From Salinispora oceanensis (lineage in GTDB: Bacteria > Actinomycetota > Actinomycetes > Mycobacteriales > Micromonosporaceae), in the NCBI RefSeq assembly GCF_000383575.1, contig NZ_KB911579.1, positions 1,605,875 through 1,669,874 on the forward strand: a DNA stretch of 64,000 nt. The letters run 5' to 3'. The number at the start of each line of letters is the position of its first letter. Positions within the stretch are counted from its first letter, which is position 1. Shown here one piece after another: positions 17,808 through 25,128 of this stretch. A model generated the notes under the pieces. That model was not told the DNA's origin. It worked only from the letters and a program-made list of their open reading frames with translations, and did not search any database. Position numbers and translations under genes: made by a program.

Positions 17808-19193
17808 CTACCGTCCCGTTTGGCGCGCGCGCGGACGGGCCCGGGCAGAGAACGCCGCCGCACCGGATCGTCGCGGGCCAGATCGGGTCGAGGTGGTTGG
17901 GGTCGGCTTGCCGCCGCGCTGACCCGGGCCGCCGGCAGTGGGTCGCCCCTCGTGCCGTGAACCACCGGAGGGCGGTACGGGCGGGGGGACCAACCGCCGT
18001 TCGCCCGGGGCGATCTCGCGAAGCAGCGCGGCACCCGGCCGTAGGCGGGTGGTGGTCGCGGTGATCCCGGCCTTGCGGGTCAAGGCCCGCACCTCGGCCA
18101 CCTGCGCGTCGGTCATCAGGGTCACGACGGTTCCGTCCGCACCAGCCCGAGCGGTACGGCCCGAGCGGTGCAGGTACGCCTTGTGCTCCACCGGCGGGTC
18201 GGCGTGTACGACCAGCGCCACGTCGTCGATGTGGATGCCCCGGGCGGCGATGTCGGTGGCGACCAGCGTGTGCGCCTCCCCGGTGGCGAATGCCCGCAGA
18301 TTCCGGGTGCGGGCGCCCTGGGCCAGGTTGCCGTGCAGTTCGACCGCGCTGACCCCAGCTGCGGCCAGCCGCCGAGCCAGGGTCTTCGCACCCCGTTTGG
18401 TACGGGTGAACACCACCGTACGGTTCGACGTGGCAGTCAAGTCGACCAGCACGGCGAACCGGTCCTCGGCCTGAACGTGCAGCACGTGGTGGGTCATCGC
18501 GGCGACCGGCGACAGCGTTGAGTCGACGCTGTGCACGACTGGTTTGGTGAGGAACCGCCGCACCAGGACGTCAACGCCGGAGTCCAGGGTCGCGGAGAAC
18601 AACAGCCGCTGCCCGCCGCGCGGGGTGCGCTCCATCAGCCGCCGTACGCCGGGCAGGAAGCCGAGGTCGGCCATGTGGTCGGCCTCGTCGAGGACGGTGA
18701 TCTCGACGGCGTCCAGGTGGGCGTGTCCGGCTTCGACGTGGTCGGTGAGCCGTCCCGGGCAGGCCACCAGGACATCGACCCCGGCTTTGAGACCGGCGAT
18801 CTGGGGCCGGGCAGCGACGCCACCGAAGATGGCCATCGTGCGAAGCGACAGCGCCTGGGCCAGGGGCGCCATTACGCGGTCAATCTGGGTGGCCAACTCG
18901 CGAGTCGGTGCGAGGATCAACGCCCGGGGACGCTTGGCCCGACGGGGCGTCGTGGTCGCGGCCAGGCGGGTCAGCACCGCCAGCACGAAGGCATAGGTCT
19001 TACCCGAACCGGTACGACCCCGGCCGAGCACGTCCCGCCCGGCGAGCGCGTCCGGCAGGGTCGCGGCCTGGATCGGGAACGGCCGTTCCACCCCGGCCGC
19101 AGCCAGCTGGCGGGTGAGCGGGTCGGGCACGCCGAGGTCGGTAAAGGTCGGCGTGTCGGGCAGGCTGTTCTGGCACGGGCGGCTGGCCGCCAT
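17808..19193 (-). CDS. DEAD-box ATP-dependent RNA helicase
   Basis: 461 residues with the complete helicase core in order: Q motif (FTDLGVPDPL, RPFPIQ), Walker A GRTGSGKT, Ia PTRELATQ, GG, Ib PGRL, II DEAD, III SAT, IV VVFTRTKRGA, V ATDIAARGIHID and VI HRSGRTARAG. The last ~80 residues are basic and Pro/Gly/Arg/Ser-rich, probably an RNA-binding tail. It resembles RhlE-type helicases that remodel structured RNA. Standalone gene; the 278-base gap to the anti-sigma gene on the same strand shows nothing recognisable. Confidence 0.96.
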   Translation of the reverse strand: MAASRPCQNSLPDTPTFTDLGVPDPLTRQLAAAGVERPFPIQAATLPDALAGRDVLGRGRTGSGKTYAFVLAVLTRLAATTTPRRAKRPRALILAPTRELATQIDRVMAPLAQALSLRTMAIFGGVAARPQIAGLKAGVDVLVACPGRLTDHVEAGHAHLDAVEITVLDEADHMADLGFLPGVRRLMERTPRGGQRLLFSATLDSGVDVLVRRFLTKPVVHSVDSTLSPVAAMTHHVLHVQAEDRFAVLVDLTATSNRTVVFTRTKRGAKTLARRLAAAGVSAVELHGNLAQGARTRNLRAFATGEAHTLVATDIAARGIHIDDVALVVHADPPVEHKAYLHRSGRTARAGADGTVVTLMTDAQVAEVRALTRKAGITATTTRLRPGAALLREIAPGERRLVPPPVPPSGGSRHEGRPTAGGPGQRGGKPTPTTSTRSGPRRSGAAAFSARARPRARQTGR

Positions 19194-19471
19194 GAAGGCT
19201 CCGAGGGTTGAAGGGGGCGTCCCGCCTGGCGCTGACCGTTGTGGTGTCGGCGAAGGAGGTCAACGCGGGGTCAAGCGGCAGCTGCGTCGCAGCGCGCGAC
19301 GTGGGCATCGAGCCCGTTGCCATGTGGGAAGGGCCGCAGGAGCAGTCTACTCGACCCCGCTACCGAGACGTGCTGCCCGCTGCACCCAACCGCGATCATC
19401 GACAACCAGCTGATGGTCGGGCACCGCTACCGCCGCCTGGGTCTCCACCTTTACCACCTGCGGTGGAGAGG

Positions 19472-20248
19472 TCAGCCCGTCAGAGTGCCCCGCACCAGGC
19501 TGTCGCCGGAGTGGGCGGTGTTGTTGTCGTACCGCTCGGCGGAGATGTCCACCACCGAGTACCGCTCGAGGTCGGCGTTCGGGGGCAGCGGCAGCAGCGC
19601 GTCGGTGTCGCCACCGAGCACCCCAACCGAGAACATCTCCATCGTTCCGGGGTCGATCAGCCACACCTCGTAGTAACCCGACACGTCGGGAAGATTCACC
19701 ACATGCAGGTGAAGACGTCCGTTGTCGAAAACCCGGGCCTCGCCGTTCACCTCTGGCGGGGTCGCACCGAACGCCGCGAGCGACGCACTGGCCCGCACCG
19801 TCTGCTGCTGCGGCGACGCGGGCTCGGGCTCCGTCCCGCCCAGCACGGCGACAGTGCCCACCACACCGAGGACTGCGGCCGCCGCTGCGGTCGCGACCGT
19901 CGTCATCCAGCCCGACCAGCGGACCCGCTTCCGCACCGATGGCGACAGGACCCGCGCGGGTGGATCGTCGGAGGTCTCGGGGGCGGTCACCGGCCGACGC
20001 GGCTCCACGAGCGTCGGCAGCTGCTCGGCAGCCCGGATCTCCGCGACGATGCCCTGCCACAGGTGGTCCGGGGGCCCGGGTAGGTCGTGTAGACCCTGCC
20101 CCTCGGCGCCCAGGTCGGCGACCCGCCGAAGGTTCTCCAACTCAGACCGGCAGTGCTCGCAGCCCTCGAGGTAGGCGCGCTCTCCGTCGTCCGGCTCACT
20201 CTCACCGAGCGCCAGAAAGACCAGCCGGTCGTGGTCCAGGTGCTGCAC
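19472..20248 (-). CDS. Anti-sigma factor, RskA-like
   Basis: 258 residues. The N-terminal ~75 residues form an anti-sigma domain with a zinc-finger-like CEHC preceded by H (H-x3-C-x2-C pattern: EGCEHCRSE). One membrane helix (TTVATAAAAAVLGVVGTVAV) lies near residue 120. The outer part ends with YYEVWLIDPGTMEMFSVGVL, the RskA C-terminal beta-domain. It would hold the adjacent ECF sigma at the membrane until a signal or protease releases it. Its start lies 47 bases inside the sigma gene, so translation is coupled. Confidence 0.92.
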   Translation of the reverse strand: MQHLDHDRLVFLALGESEPDDGERAYLEGCEHCRSELENLRRVADLGAEGQGLHDLPGPPDHLWQGIVAEIRAAEQLPTLVEPRRPVTAPETSDDPPARVLSPSVRKRVRWSGWMTTVATAAAAAVLGVVGTVAVLGGTEPEPASPQQQTVRASASLAAFGATPPEVNGEARVFDNGRLHLHVVNLPDVSGYYEVWLIDPGTMEMFSVGVLGGDTDALLPLPPNADLERYSVVDISAERYDNNTAHSGDSLVRGTLTG

Positions 20249-20855
20249 CGTCCACCTCCCATCTGCGTTTCAGGCACTGCATGCCGCGCCGGATGTGACT
20301 CTTCACCGTGCCGAGCGGCACCCCGGTCATGGTCGCTATCTGATGGTGGGTCAGGTCGTCGAAGAACGCCAACTCCAGCATGCGTCGTTGCTCGCCGGGG
20401 AGGCGCGCCAACTCGTCGGCCACCACCAGTCGGTCAACCACGGTGTCCGGGTCGGAGCGGGGCGGGGTCGGGTCCGGATGCTGACGCACCGTCTCGACCA
20501 CCCGAGCCTCCCGGGCGGAAGCCCGAAGCCGGTCGATCACCTTGCGGCGGCCGATGCCGAGCAGCCAGCCGATCAGGGATCCCTTCGTCGGGTCGAAGGT
20601 CTCCCGCCCCAGCCAGGCGGCGACGAACGTCGCCTGCGTCACGTCCTCGGCGTCGCTGCGGTTCGACAGCGTGCTGACGGCCAGGTGCAGCACCGCCCGA
20701 CCGAAACGGTCATACGCCTCCCGCAGTGCCGCCTCATCGCCGGCGCGGAAGCGGGCGGCCAGGTCGTCCTCCGGTGGCCCCGGGGGCTCCTGTGGTGCCG
20801 CCGCCGTCACCGGACGGGTCGCCTTCTGTGGGGCATGCCTGACTGTAACCCCCAC
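20202..20855 (-). CDS. ECF RNA polymerase sigma factor, SigK-like
   Basis: 217 residues. Region 2 is visible as EAYDRFGRAVLHLAVSTL, RSDAEDVTQATFVAAW and GWLLGIGRRKVIDRLR. Region 4 appears as ARLPGEQRRMLELAFF, LTHHQIATMTGVPLGTVKSH and IRRGMQCLKRRW. The pairing with an RskA-like anti-sigma fits the SigK/ECF19 group. A matching promoter motif lies 42 bases upstream of its own start and before both DUF4397 genes, implying autoregulation and control of the neighbouring sortase locus (inference from the motif). Confidence 0.95.
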   Translation of the reverse strand: MGVTVRHAPQKATRPVTAAAPQEPPGPPEDDLAARFRAGDEAALREAYDRFGRAVLHLAVSTLSNRSDAEDVTQATFVAAWLGRETFDPTKGSLIGWLLGIGRRKVIDRLRASAREARVVETVRQHPDPTPPRSDPDTVVDRLVVADELARLPGEQRRMLELAFFDDLTHHQIATMTGVPLGTVKSHIRRGMQCLKRRWEVDGAAPGPRPAGLSGAR

Positions 20856-20896
20856 AGCCCTCGCCTCCCTCCCCTAGCACCTGTCTTTCGCAGGTC

Positions 20897-20925
20897 TGTT
20901 CGTCGACTCAGGCACTCGTGGATGC
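20897..20925 (-). promoter_or_regulatory. Candidate autoregulated ECF promoter of the sigma/anti-sigma operon
   Basis: On the minus strand GCATCC (20925-20920) is followed by 17 bases and CGAACA (20902-20897), about 42 bases before the sigma start. The -35-like GCATCC and 17-base spacing are the same as in the two DUF4397 promoters. The pair resembles the published SigK-type CATCC / CGAA elements. Confidence 0.6.
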
Positions 20926-20959
20926 GGCGACGCCGAAGAAAACAAAGTTTCCTCCGGCC

Positions 20960-20988
20960 GCATCCGGCTGGTGTGGAGCCGACGTAAC
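20960..20988 (+). promoter_or_regulatory. Candidate ECF promoter of the first DUF4397 gene
   Basis: GCATCC (20960-20965), a 17-base spacer and CGTAAC (20983-20988), ending 52 bases before the ATG at 21041. The identical arrangement occurs before the second DUF4397 gene, and the -35-like element is also found on the opposite strand before the sigma gene. Confidence 0.6.
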
Positions 20989-21040
20989 CCGTTTCGTACA
21001 CCGAGCCTGACTAATCAGCACCAATCACCAGGAGGCAGAC

Positions 21041-21871
21041 ATGCAACGCTCGTACTTTCGTCAGGTAGCCGCGGGCGGCGCGGTCGCCGCGCTGACGTTC
21101 GCCGGAGTCGGCGCGCTCACCGCGGCCCCGGCGTACGCGGCGACGGCCGAGGTCTCGGTGGTCCACGGCATCCCGGACACCCCGGTTGACGTGTACGTCA
21201 ACGGGGAGAAGACGCTGGAGAGCTTCGCTCCCGGCGACGTCGCGGGCCCGCTGAGCCTGGCGGCAGGCGCGTACGACATCGCGCTGACCAAACCGGGCGA
21301 GCCGGTGGCCAACGCGATCCTCACGGTTGACGACGCGGAGGTGCCGGGCGGAACCAACATCAGCCTCGCCGCCCACCTGGATGCGGGCGGTCAGCCGAAG
21401 ATCACGCCGTTCGTCAACGACACGTCGAAGGTGGACGCCGGCAAGTCCCGACTGATCGTCCGGCACACCGCTGCCGCTCCGGCGGTGGATGTCCGGGCCG
21501 GCGGCGCCCCGGTCTTCACCGAGCTGACCAATCCGAACGAGGCGAAGGCGGACGTGGACGCCGGCAGCATCAGCGCCGATGTCGTGCTCGCCGGCACGGA
21601 GACCGTCGCGATCGGCCCCGCCGACCTGGACCTGGGTGAGGGTACCGCGACGATCGTCTACGCGACCGGCTCCGCTGAGGCGGACAACCTCGACGTCGTG
21701 GCGCAGACCATCACCGGCCTGCACTCCGCCCCGGCCGGGGTGCCCAGCGGCTCCGGCGGCCTGGCCGACACCGGGGCGAGCACCTGGTGGTACCTCCTGG
21801 CCAGTGCCGGCGCCCTCCTACTGGTCGGCGGGGGAACTCGGGTCGCCACCACCCGGAGGAACAACCGGTGA
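21041..21871 (+). CDS. DUF4397 surface protein with LADTG sorting signal (copy 1)
   Basis: 276 residues behind a strong AGGAGG ribosome site. A Sec signal peptide ends at APAYAAT (~residue 33). The DUF4397 beta-domain follows (VSVVHGIPDTPVDVYVNG, PLSLAAGAYDIALTKPGE, RLIVRHTAAAPAVDVRAGG). The C-terminus carries a wall-sorting signal: LADTG near residue 241, a hydrophobic helix (WWYLLASAGALLLVGGG) and an Arg-rich tail. LAxTG is the motif used by class E sortases of actinobacteria. The stop overlaps a GTG that begins a truncated sortase frame. The role is probably structural or adhesive at the cell wall; the ligand is unknown. Confidence 0.92.
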   Translation: MQRSYFRQVAAGGAVAALTFAGVGALTAAPAYAATAEVSVVHGIPDTPVDVYVNGEKTLESFAPGDVAGPLSLAAGAYDIALTKPGEPVANAILTVDDAEVPGGTNISLAAHLDAGGQPKITPFVNDTSKVDAGKSRLIVRHTAAAPAVDVRAGGAPVFTELTNPNEAKADVDAGSISADVVLAGTETVAIGPADLDLGEGTATIVYATGSAEADNLDVVAQTITGLHSAPAGVPSGSGGLADTGASTWWYLLASAGALLLVGGGTRVATTRRNNR

Positions 21872-21993
21872 CCGTGCGCAACCGCGGGGCGCTGGCGGCG
21901 GTGGCCGCCGGCGCCACCGCCCTCACCGTCGCCGCTGTGGTCGCCGTTGCCGCTCGGCCCGCGACGGATTCAACAGGGTGGCGCATCGGCTGA
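21868..21993 (+). pseudogene. Truncated 5' fragment of a sortase gene left by tandem duplication
   Basis: A GTG overlapping the stop of DUF4397 copy 1 opens a frame of 41 codons. Its first ~32 codons match the signal-anchor of the intact sortase at 22948 (TVRNRGALAAVAAGATALTV); it then diverges into ATDSTGWRIG and a stop. No catalytic domain remains. It may still be translated as a small membrane peptide, but it is best read as a duplication scar. Confidence 0.88.
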
Positions 21994-22040
21994 GGCCCGC
22001 GTGAATACGGCGACGTCGAAAGACAAAGCTTTTTTCGGTC

Positions 22041-22069
22041 GCATCCAGCTTGTGTGGAGCGAGCGTAAC
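22041..22069 (+). promoter_or_regulatory. Candidate ECF promoter of the second DUF4397 gene
   Basis: GCATCC (22041-22046), 17 bases and CGTAAC (22064-22069), 51 bases before the ATG at 22121. The two elements and their spacing are conserved exactly relative to copy 1, while the spacer has several substitutions, consistent with selection on the motif. Confidence 0.6.
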
Positions 22070-22120
22070 GCTCTTTACCAGCTAGCCTGACCAATCAGGA
22101 CTAATCACCAGGAGGCAGGC

Positions 22121-22951
22121 ATGCAGCTCTCGTACTCCCGCCGGGTGGCCACAGGTGGCGTGCTCGCCGCGCTGACGTTCGCTGGAGTCGCTGCGCTCAC
22201 CGCGACCCCGGCTTACGCGGCCACATCCGAGGTCTCTGCGATCCATGGCATCCCGGGCACCCCGGTCGACGTGTACCTCAATGGGGCGAAGACGCTGGAC
22301 AACTTTGCCCCCGGTGAGGTGGCGGGCCCGCTGAGCCTGGCGGCGGGCGCGTACGACATCGCGCTGACCAAACCGGGCGAGCCGGTGGCCGACGCGATCC
22401 TCACGGTTGACGACGTGGAGGTGCTGGGCGGAACCAACGTCAGCATGGCCGCCCACCTGGATGCGAGCGGCCAGCCGAAGATCACCTCGTTTGTCAACGA
22501 CACCTCGAAGGTGGACGCCGGCAAGTCCCGGTTGATCGCCCGGCACATCGCTGCCGCTCCGGCGATGGACGTACGGGCCGGCGGCACTTCGGTCTTCACC
22601 AACCTGACCAACTCGAACGAGGCCAAGGCCGATATGGAAGCCGGAACAATCAAGGCGGATGCGGTGCTCGCCGGCACGGAGACCGTCACGATCGGCCCCG
22701 CCGACCTGGAATTGAGCGAGGGTACCGCGACGATCGTCTACGCGTTCGGCTCGGCCGATGCCGGCACCCTCGAGGTCGTGGCGCAGACCATCACCGGCCT
22801 GCACTCCACCCCGGCCGGGGTACCCAGCGGCTCCGGCGGCCTGGCCGACACCGGGGCGAGCACCTGGTGGTACCTCCTGGCCGGTGCCGGCGCCCTCCTG
22901 CTGGTCGGCGGGGGAACTCGGGTCGCCACCACCCGGAGGAGCAACCGGTGA
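22121..22951 (+). CDS. DUF4397 surface protein with LADTG sorting signal (copy 2)
   Basis: 276 residues, paralogue of the gene 1080 bases upstream with the same layout: signal peptide ending TPAYAAT, DUF4397 domain (VSAIHGIPGTPVDVYLNG, then PLSLAAGAYDIALTKPGE), LADTG near residue 241, hydrophobic helix and RRSNR tail. Substitutions are spread over the outer domain (for example KTLDNFAPGEVAG versus KTLESFAPGDVAG), while the sorting signal is nearly invariant. It overlaps the intact sortase start by GTGA, so enzyme and substrate are translationally coupled. Confidence 0.92.
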   Translation: MQLSYSRRVATGGVLAALTFAGVAALTATPAYAATSEVSAIHGIPGTPVDVYLNGAKTLDNFAPGEVAGPLSLAAGAYDIALTKPGEPVADAILTVDDVEVLGGTNVSMAAHLDASGQPKITSFVNDTSKVDAGKSRLIARHIAAAPAMDVRAGGTSVFTNLTNSNEAKADMEAGTIKADAVLAGTETVTIGPADLELSEGTATIVYAFGSADAGTLEVVAQTITGLHSTPAGVPSGSGGLADTGASTWWYLLAGAGALLLVGGGTRVATTRRSNR

Positions 22952-23622
22952 CGGTGCGCAACCGCGGGGCGCTGGCGGCCATGGCCGCCGGCGCCACCGC
23001 CCTCACCGTCGCCGCTGTGGTCGCCGTTGCCGCTCGGCCCGCGGCGGATGTCGGCGCGGACGAGGTGGCCGCCCTCGCCGACACCGCCCCCTCCGCAGCA
23101 GGAAGCCGATCGCCGGTGCCGGTGCGCAAGGGTGAACTGCCGGCCGGCGCCGAGATTGTTCCGCCGGTCGGCCTGCGGATCCCGGCAATCGGGGTGACCG
23201 CCACGGTGAACGCCGTCGGCACCAACCCACAGACCAATGAGTTCGAGGTACCGCCCAGCGTGGACCAGGTCGGCTGGTATCGCTACGGGCCGGGGCTGGC
23301 GGCACCGGCGGGCTCCGTGGTGATAGCTGGTCACGTGGACAGCTCCACGCAAGGCGAAGGTGCGTTCTTCCGGCTCCGGGAGTTGGACCAGGGCGACCGA
23401 CTGACCGTGACCGGCAGCGACGGCCAGGACCGTGCCTACCGGGTGATCGCCCGGGAGGAGTACCAGAAGACAAAGATTCCGCTGGAGCGGTACTTCGCCC
23501 GCGACGGCGACCAGCGGTTGACCCTCATCACCTGCGGCGGCCCCTTCGACGCCGACACCCGCCGCTACCGCGACAACCTCGTGGTCACCGCGGTGCCGGC
23601 AGGACCGGCAGCGGCGCCGTGA
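22948..23622 (+). CDS. Sortase, actinobacterial class E/F type
   Basis: 224 residues from a GTG overlapping the DUF4397 stop. A signal-anchor (ALTVAAVVAVAARP) is followed by a Pro/Ala linker and the sortase barrel: PVGLRIPAIGVTATVNAVG, WYRYGPGLAAPAGSVVIAGH, FFRLRELDQGD and LTLITCGGPFD. The catalytic triad is visible as His in AGHVDS, Cys in LITCGG and Arg in RRYRDNLVV. It should cleave sorting signals between T and G and attach proteins to peptidoglycan; its obvious clients are the two LADTG proteins. The sequence looks class F-like while the neighbours carry class E-type LAxTG signals. Confidence 0.93.
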   Translation: MTVRNRGALAAMAAGATALTVAAVVAVAARPAADVGADEVAALADTAPSAAGSRSPVPVRKGELPAGAEIVPPVGLRIPAIGVTATVNAVGTNPQTNEFEVPPSVDQVGWYRYGPGLAAPAGSVVIAGHVDSSTQGEGAFFRLRELDQGDRLTVTGSDGQDRAYRVIAREEYQKTKIPLERYFARDGDQRLTLITCGGPFDADTRRYRDNLVVTAVPAGPAAAP

Positions 23623-24475
23623 TCCGTTCACCGGCGCCCGCGTGGAATTCCCGCCACCTCGGCTGGAAGTAGTCACCGTTCTTGGGCACTCCGCGATGCT
23701 CGACCCCGTCATCGTCGCGATAGCACCACGCAAAGGGTAGGCCGTGCGCGAGCTCCGGATCCGGACCGCTCATGAGTTGAAAATGCAGGTGAGGCTCGGA
23801 CGAATTGCCGGAATTGCCACAGTCAGCCAACTGCTGACCAGCCACGACCTGGTCACCGGCGGAAACTCGAATTGACCCCCGCCGCAAATGCGCAAAGGCC
23901 GCGTAGACGCCCTCACCCAGGTCGAGGATGAGGTGATTACCCAGCAGGTGCCGAGGCTGGCCCAGGCTACGTACGATGCCCTCCACAAGGAACAGGTAAA
24001 CCAAGCCCGGCAGCGACGTACGGGATAGGTGATCGCGCTGGCCGTCAACGGTCGCCACCACCACACCAGCTCCGGGCGCGAGGATCGGGCTACCGAAAGC
24101 CGGGTACTGGCCGGGGCGTCGGCCGAGCGGCCAAAGCCACCGGAAGGCAGGCGCGGGAGCGTCAGCGGGGTGATGAGTCAGGTCGATGGCGTACGTCTGG
24201 GCGTAGCTGTGGGTCTGATGGCTGGGCACCTTCGTGCCCGGGCCGTTCAGGGCCAGCCACCGGCCCGCGACGGGAACGTCGACCAGCGCCGGAGCCTGCC
24301 CCTGCGGCGGGCGCTGTCTGCGCCGCACGGTCCAGCCTGCCAACAGAACAACAGCCCCGACCGCTACCCCCACCCACCACAGGGGACCGAAACCACGATG
24401 ATTGACCACCAAGATGACCAGGCTGACCCCGAAGAACAAAACCCTGCGCTTCCATATGAAGCTCCACAAACTCAC
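23585..24475 (-). CDS. M23-family metallopeptidase-like membrane protein
   Basis: 296 residues from a GTG at 24475 (SLWSFIWKRRVLFF). Two N-terminal membrane helices are followed by an M23/LytM domain: SHQTHSYAQTYAIDLTH provides the His/Asp zinc ligands, LAPGAGVVVAT and NHLILDLGEGVYAAFAHL the core strands, and EPHLHFQLM the H-x-H motif. It may trim peptidoglycan or be a non-catalytic LytM regulator; the ligands look intact. It is convergent with the sortase gene and overlaps it by 38 bases. Confidence 0.9.
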   Translation of the reverse strand: MSLWSFIWKRRVLFFGVSLVILVVNHRGFGPLWWVGVAVGAVVLLAGWTVRRRQRPPQGQAPALVDVPVAGRWLALNGPGTKVPSHQTHSYAQTYAIDLTHHPADAPAPAFRWLWPLGRRPGQYPAFGSPILAPGAGVVVATVDGQRDHLSRTSLPGLVYLFLVEGIVRSLGQPRHLLGNHLILDLGEGVYAAFAHLRRGSIRVSAGDQVVAGQQLADCGNSGNSSEPHLHFQLMSGPDPELAHGLPFAWCYRDDDGVEHRGVPKNGDYFQPRWREFHAGAGERITAPLPVLPAPR

Positions 24476-24586
24476 GCCTTGCTCCGATTTGTACGGTCAG
24501 CCATGGGGTGGAGGATAGCCGAGCGGTGCCACCACATCGCCTGCCGTAGTGGTAGAAGCGAACGCGTCGCCGAGGACGGATCGAGT

Positions 24587-25123
24587 TCACCGCGCCGCGT
24601 GGTCGACGACCGCGCGCAGCGCCGGATAGCGCTGACGGAGGCGACGTTCCAGCTGTCCGTGCAGGGTGCTGCGGGCGGCCGGGCAGCCGTTGCACGCGCC
24701 AGCGAGCCGGACGGTGACCACGTCATCCCGCGCGTCCACCAGGTCGATCCGGCCGCCGTGCGCGGCGGCGAACTGCCCGACCGGCCCGTCAAGGAGCTGC
24801 TGGGCCAGCGTACGCAGTGCCGCGTCCCCGCCCCGCGCACCGGAATCGGGTACGACGTGCCAGCCGCCGGTTTCCTCGAGCGCGGCGTGCAGCGCGCCGC
24901 GTACCCGTGCCCCCTGGTCTCCCCAGCTGTGCCACGGACCGAGGCGGGTGAGCACGGCGGCGGGTTCCAGCCGGAGCTCGGCGAGAGTCCCGTCGGCGAG
25001 CAGCCCCGCCAGCGGTGGCGGGGCCGCGGCGACGACGCCGACCGAGTCGAACAGGTCGGCGGGGATGACCCAGCGCAGCAGATCCGGTTCGTCGGCGCAG
25101 CGCTGCGGGTGCAGGGGAACCAT
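24587..25123 (-). CDS. NifU C-terminal-domain protein linked to FeoB
   Basis: 178 residues from the ATG at 25123, preceded by GGGGTGA; a GTG at 25132 overlapping the feoB stop is an alternative. The last ~75 residues form a NifU-type scaffold domain with VRLAGACNGCPAARSTLHGQ, whose CxxC would bind an Fe-S cluster, and the preceding residues about 1-100 are of unknown fold. It is coupled to feoB, where other bacteria carry feoC. A role in handling imported iron or sensing Fe-S status is a reasonable inference. Confidence 0.82.
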   Translation of the reverse strand: MVPLHPQRCADEPDLLRWVIPADLFDSVGVVAAAPPPLAGLLADGTLAELRLEPAAVLTRLGPWHSWGDQGARVRGALHAALEETGGWHVVPDSGARGGDAALRTLAQQLLDGPVGQFAAAHGGRIDLVDARDDVVTVRLAGACNGCPAARSTLHGQLERRLRQRYPALRAVVDHAAR

Positions 25124-25128
25124 CGAAG

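Larger units (their letters stand above)
20925..23045 (+). repeat. Tandem duplication of about 1.04-1.08 kb (DUF4397 gene plus sortase 5' end)
   Basis: Two head-to-tail copies, roughly 20925-21963 and 22008-23046, share the promoter region, the whole DUF4397 gene (both 831 bp, offset 1080) and the first ~95 bases of the sortase gene. Similarity stops abruptly after GCTCGGCCCGCG in copy one, which then runs into unrelated sequence and a stop. The copies differ by scattered substitutions, so the duplication is not brand new. Confidence 0.92.
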
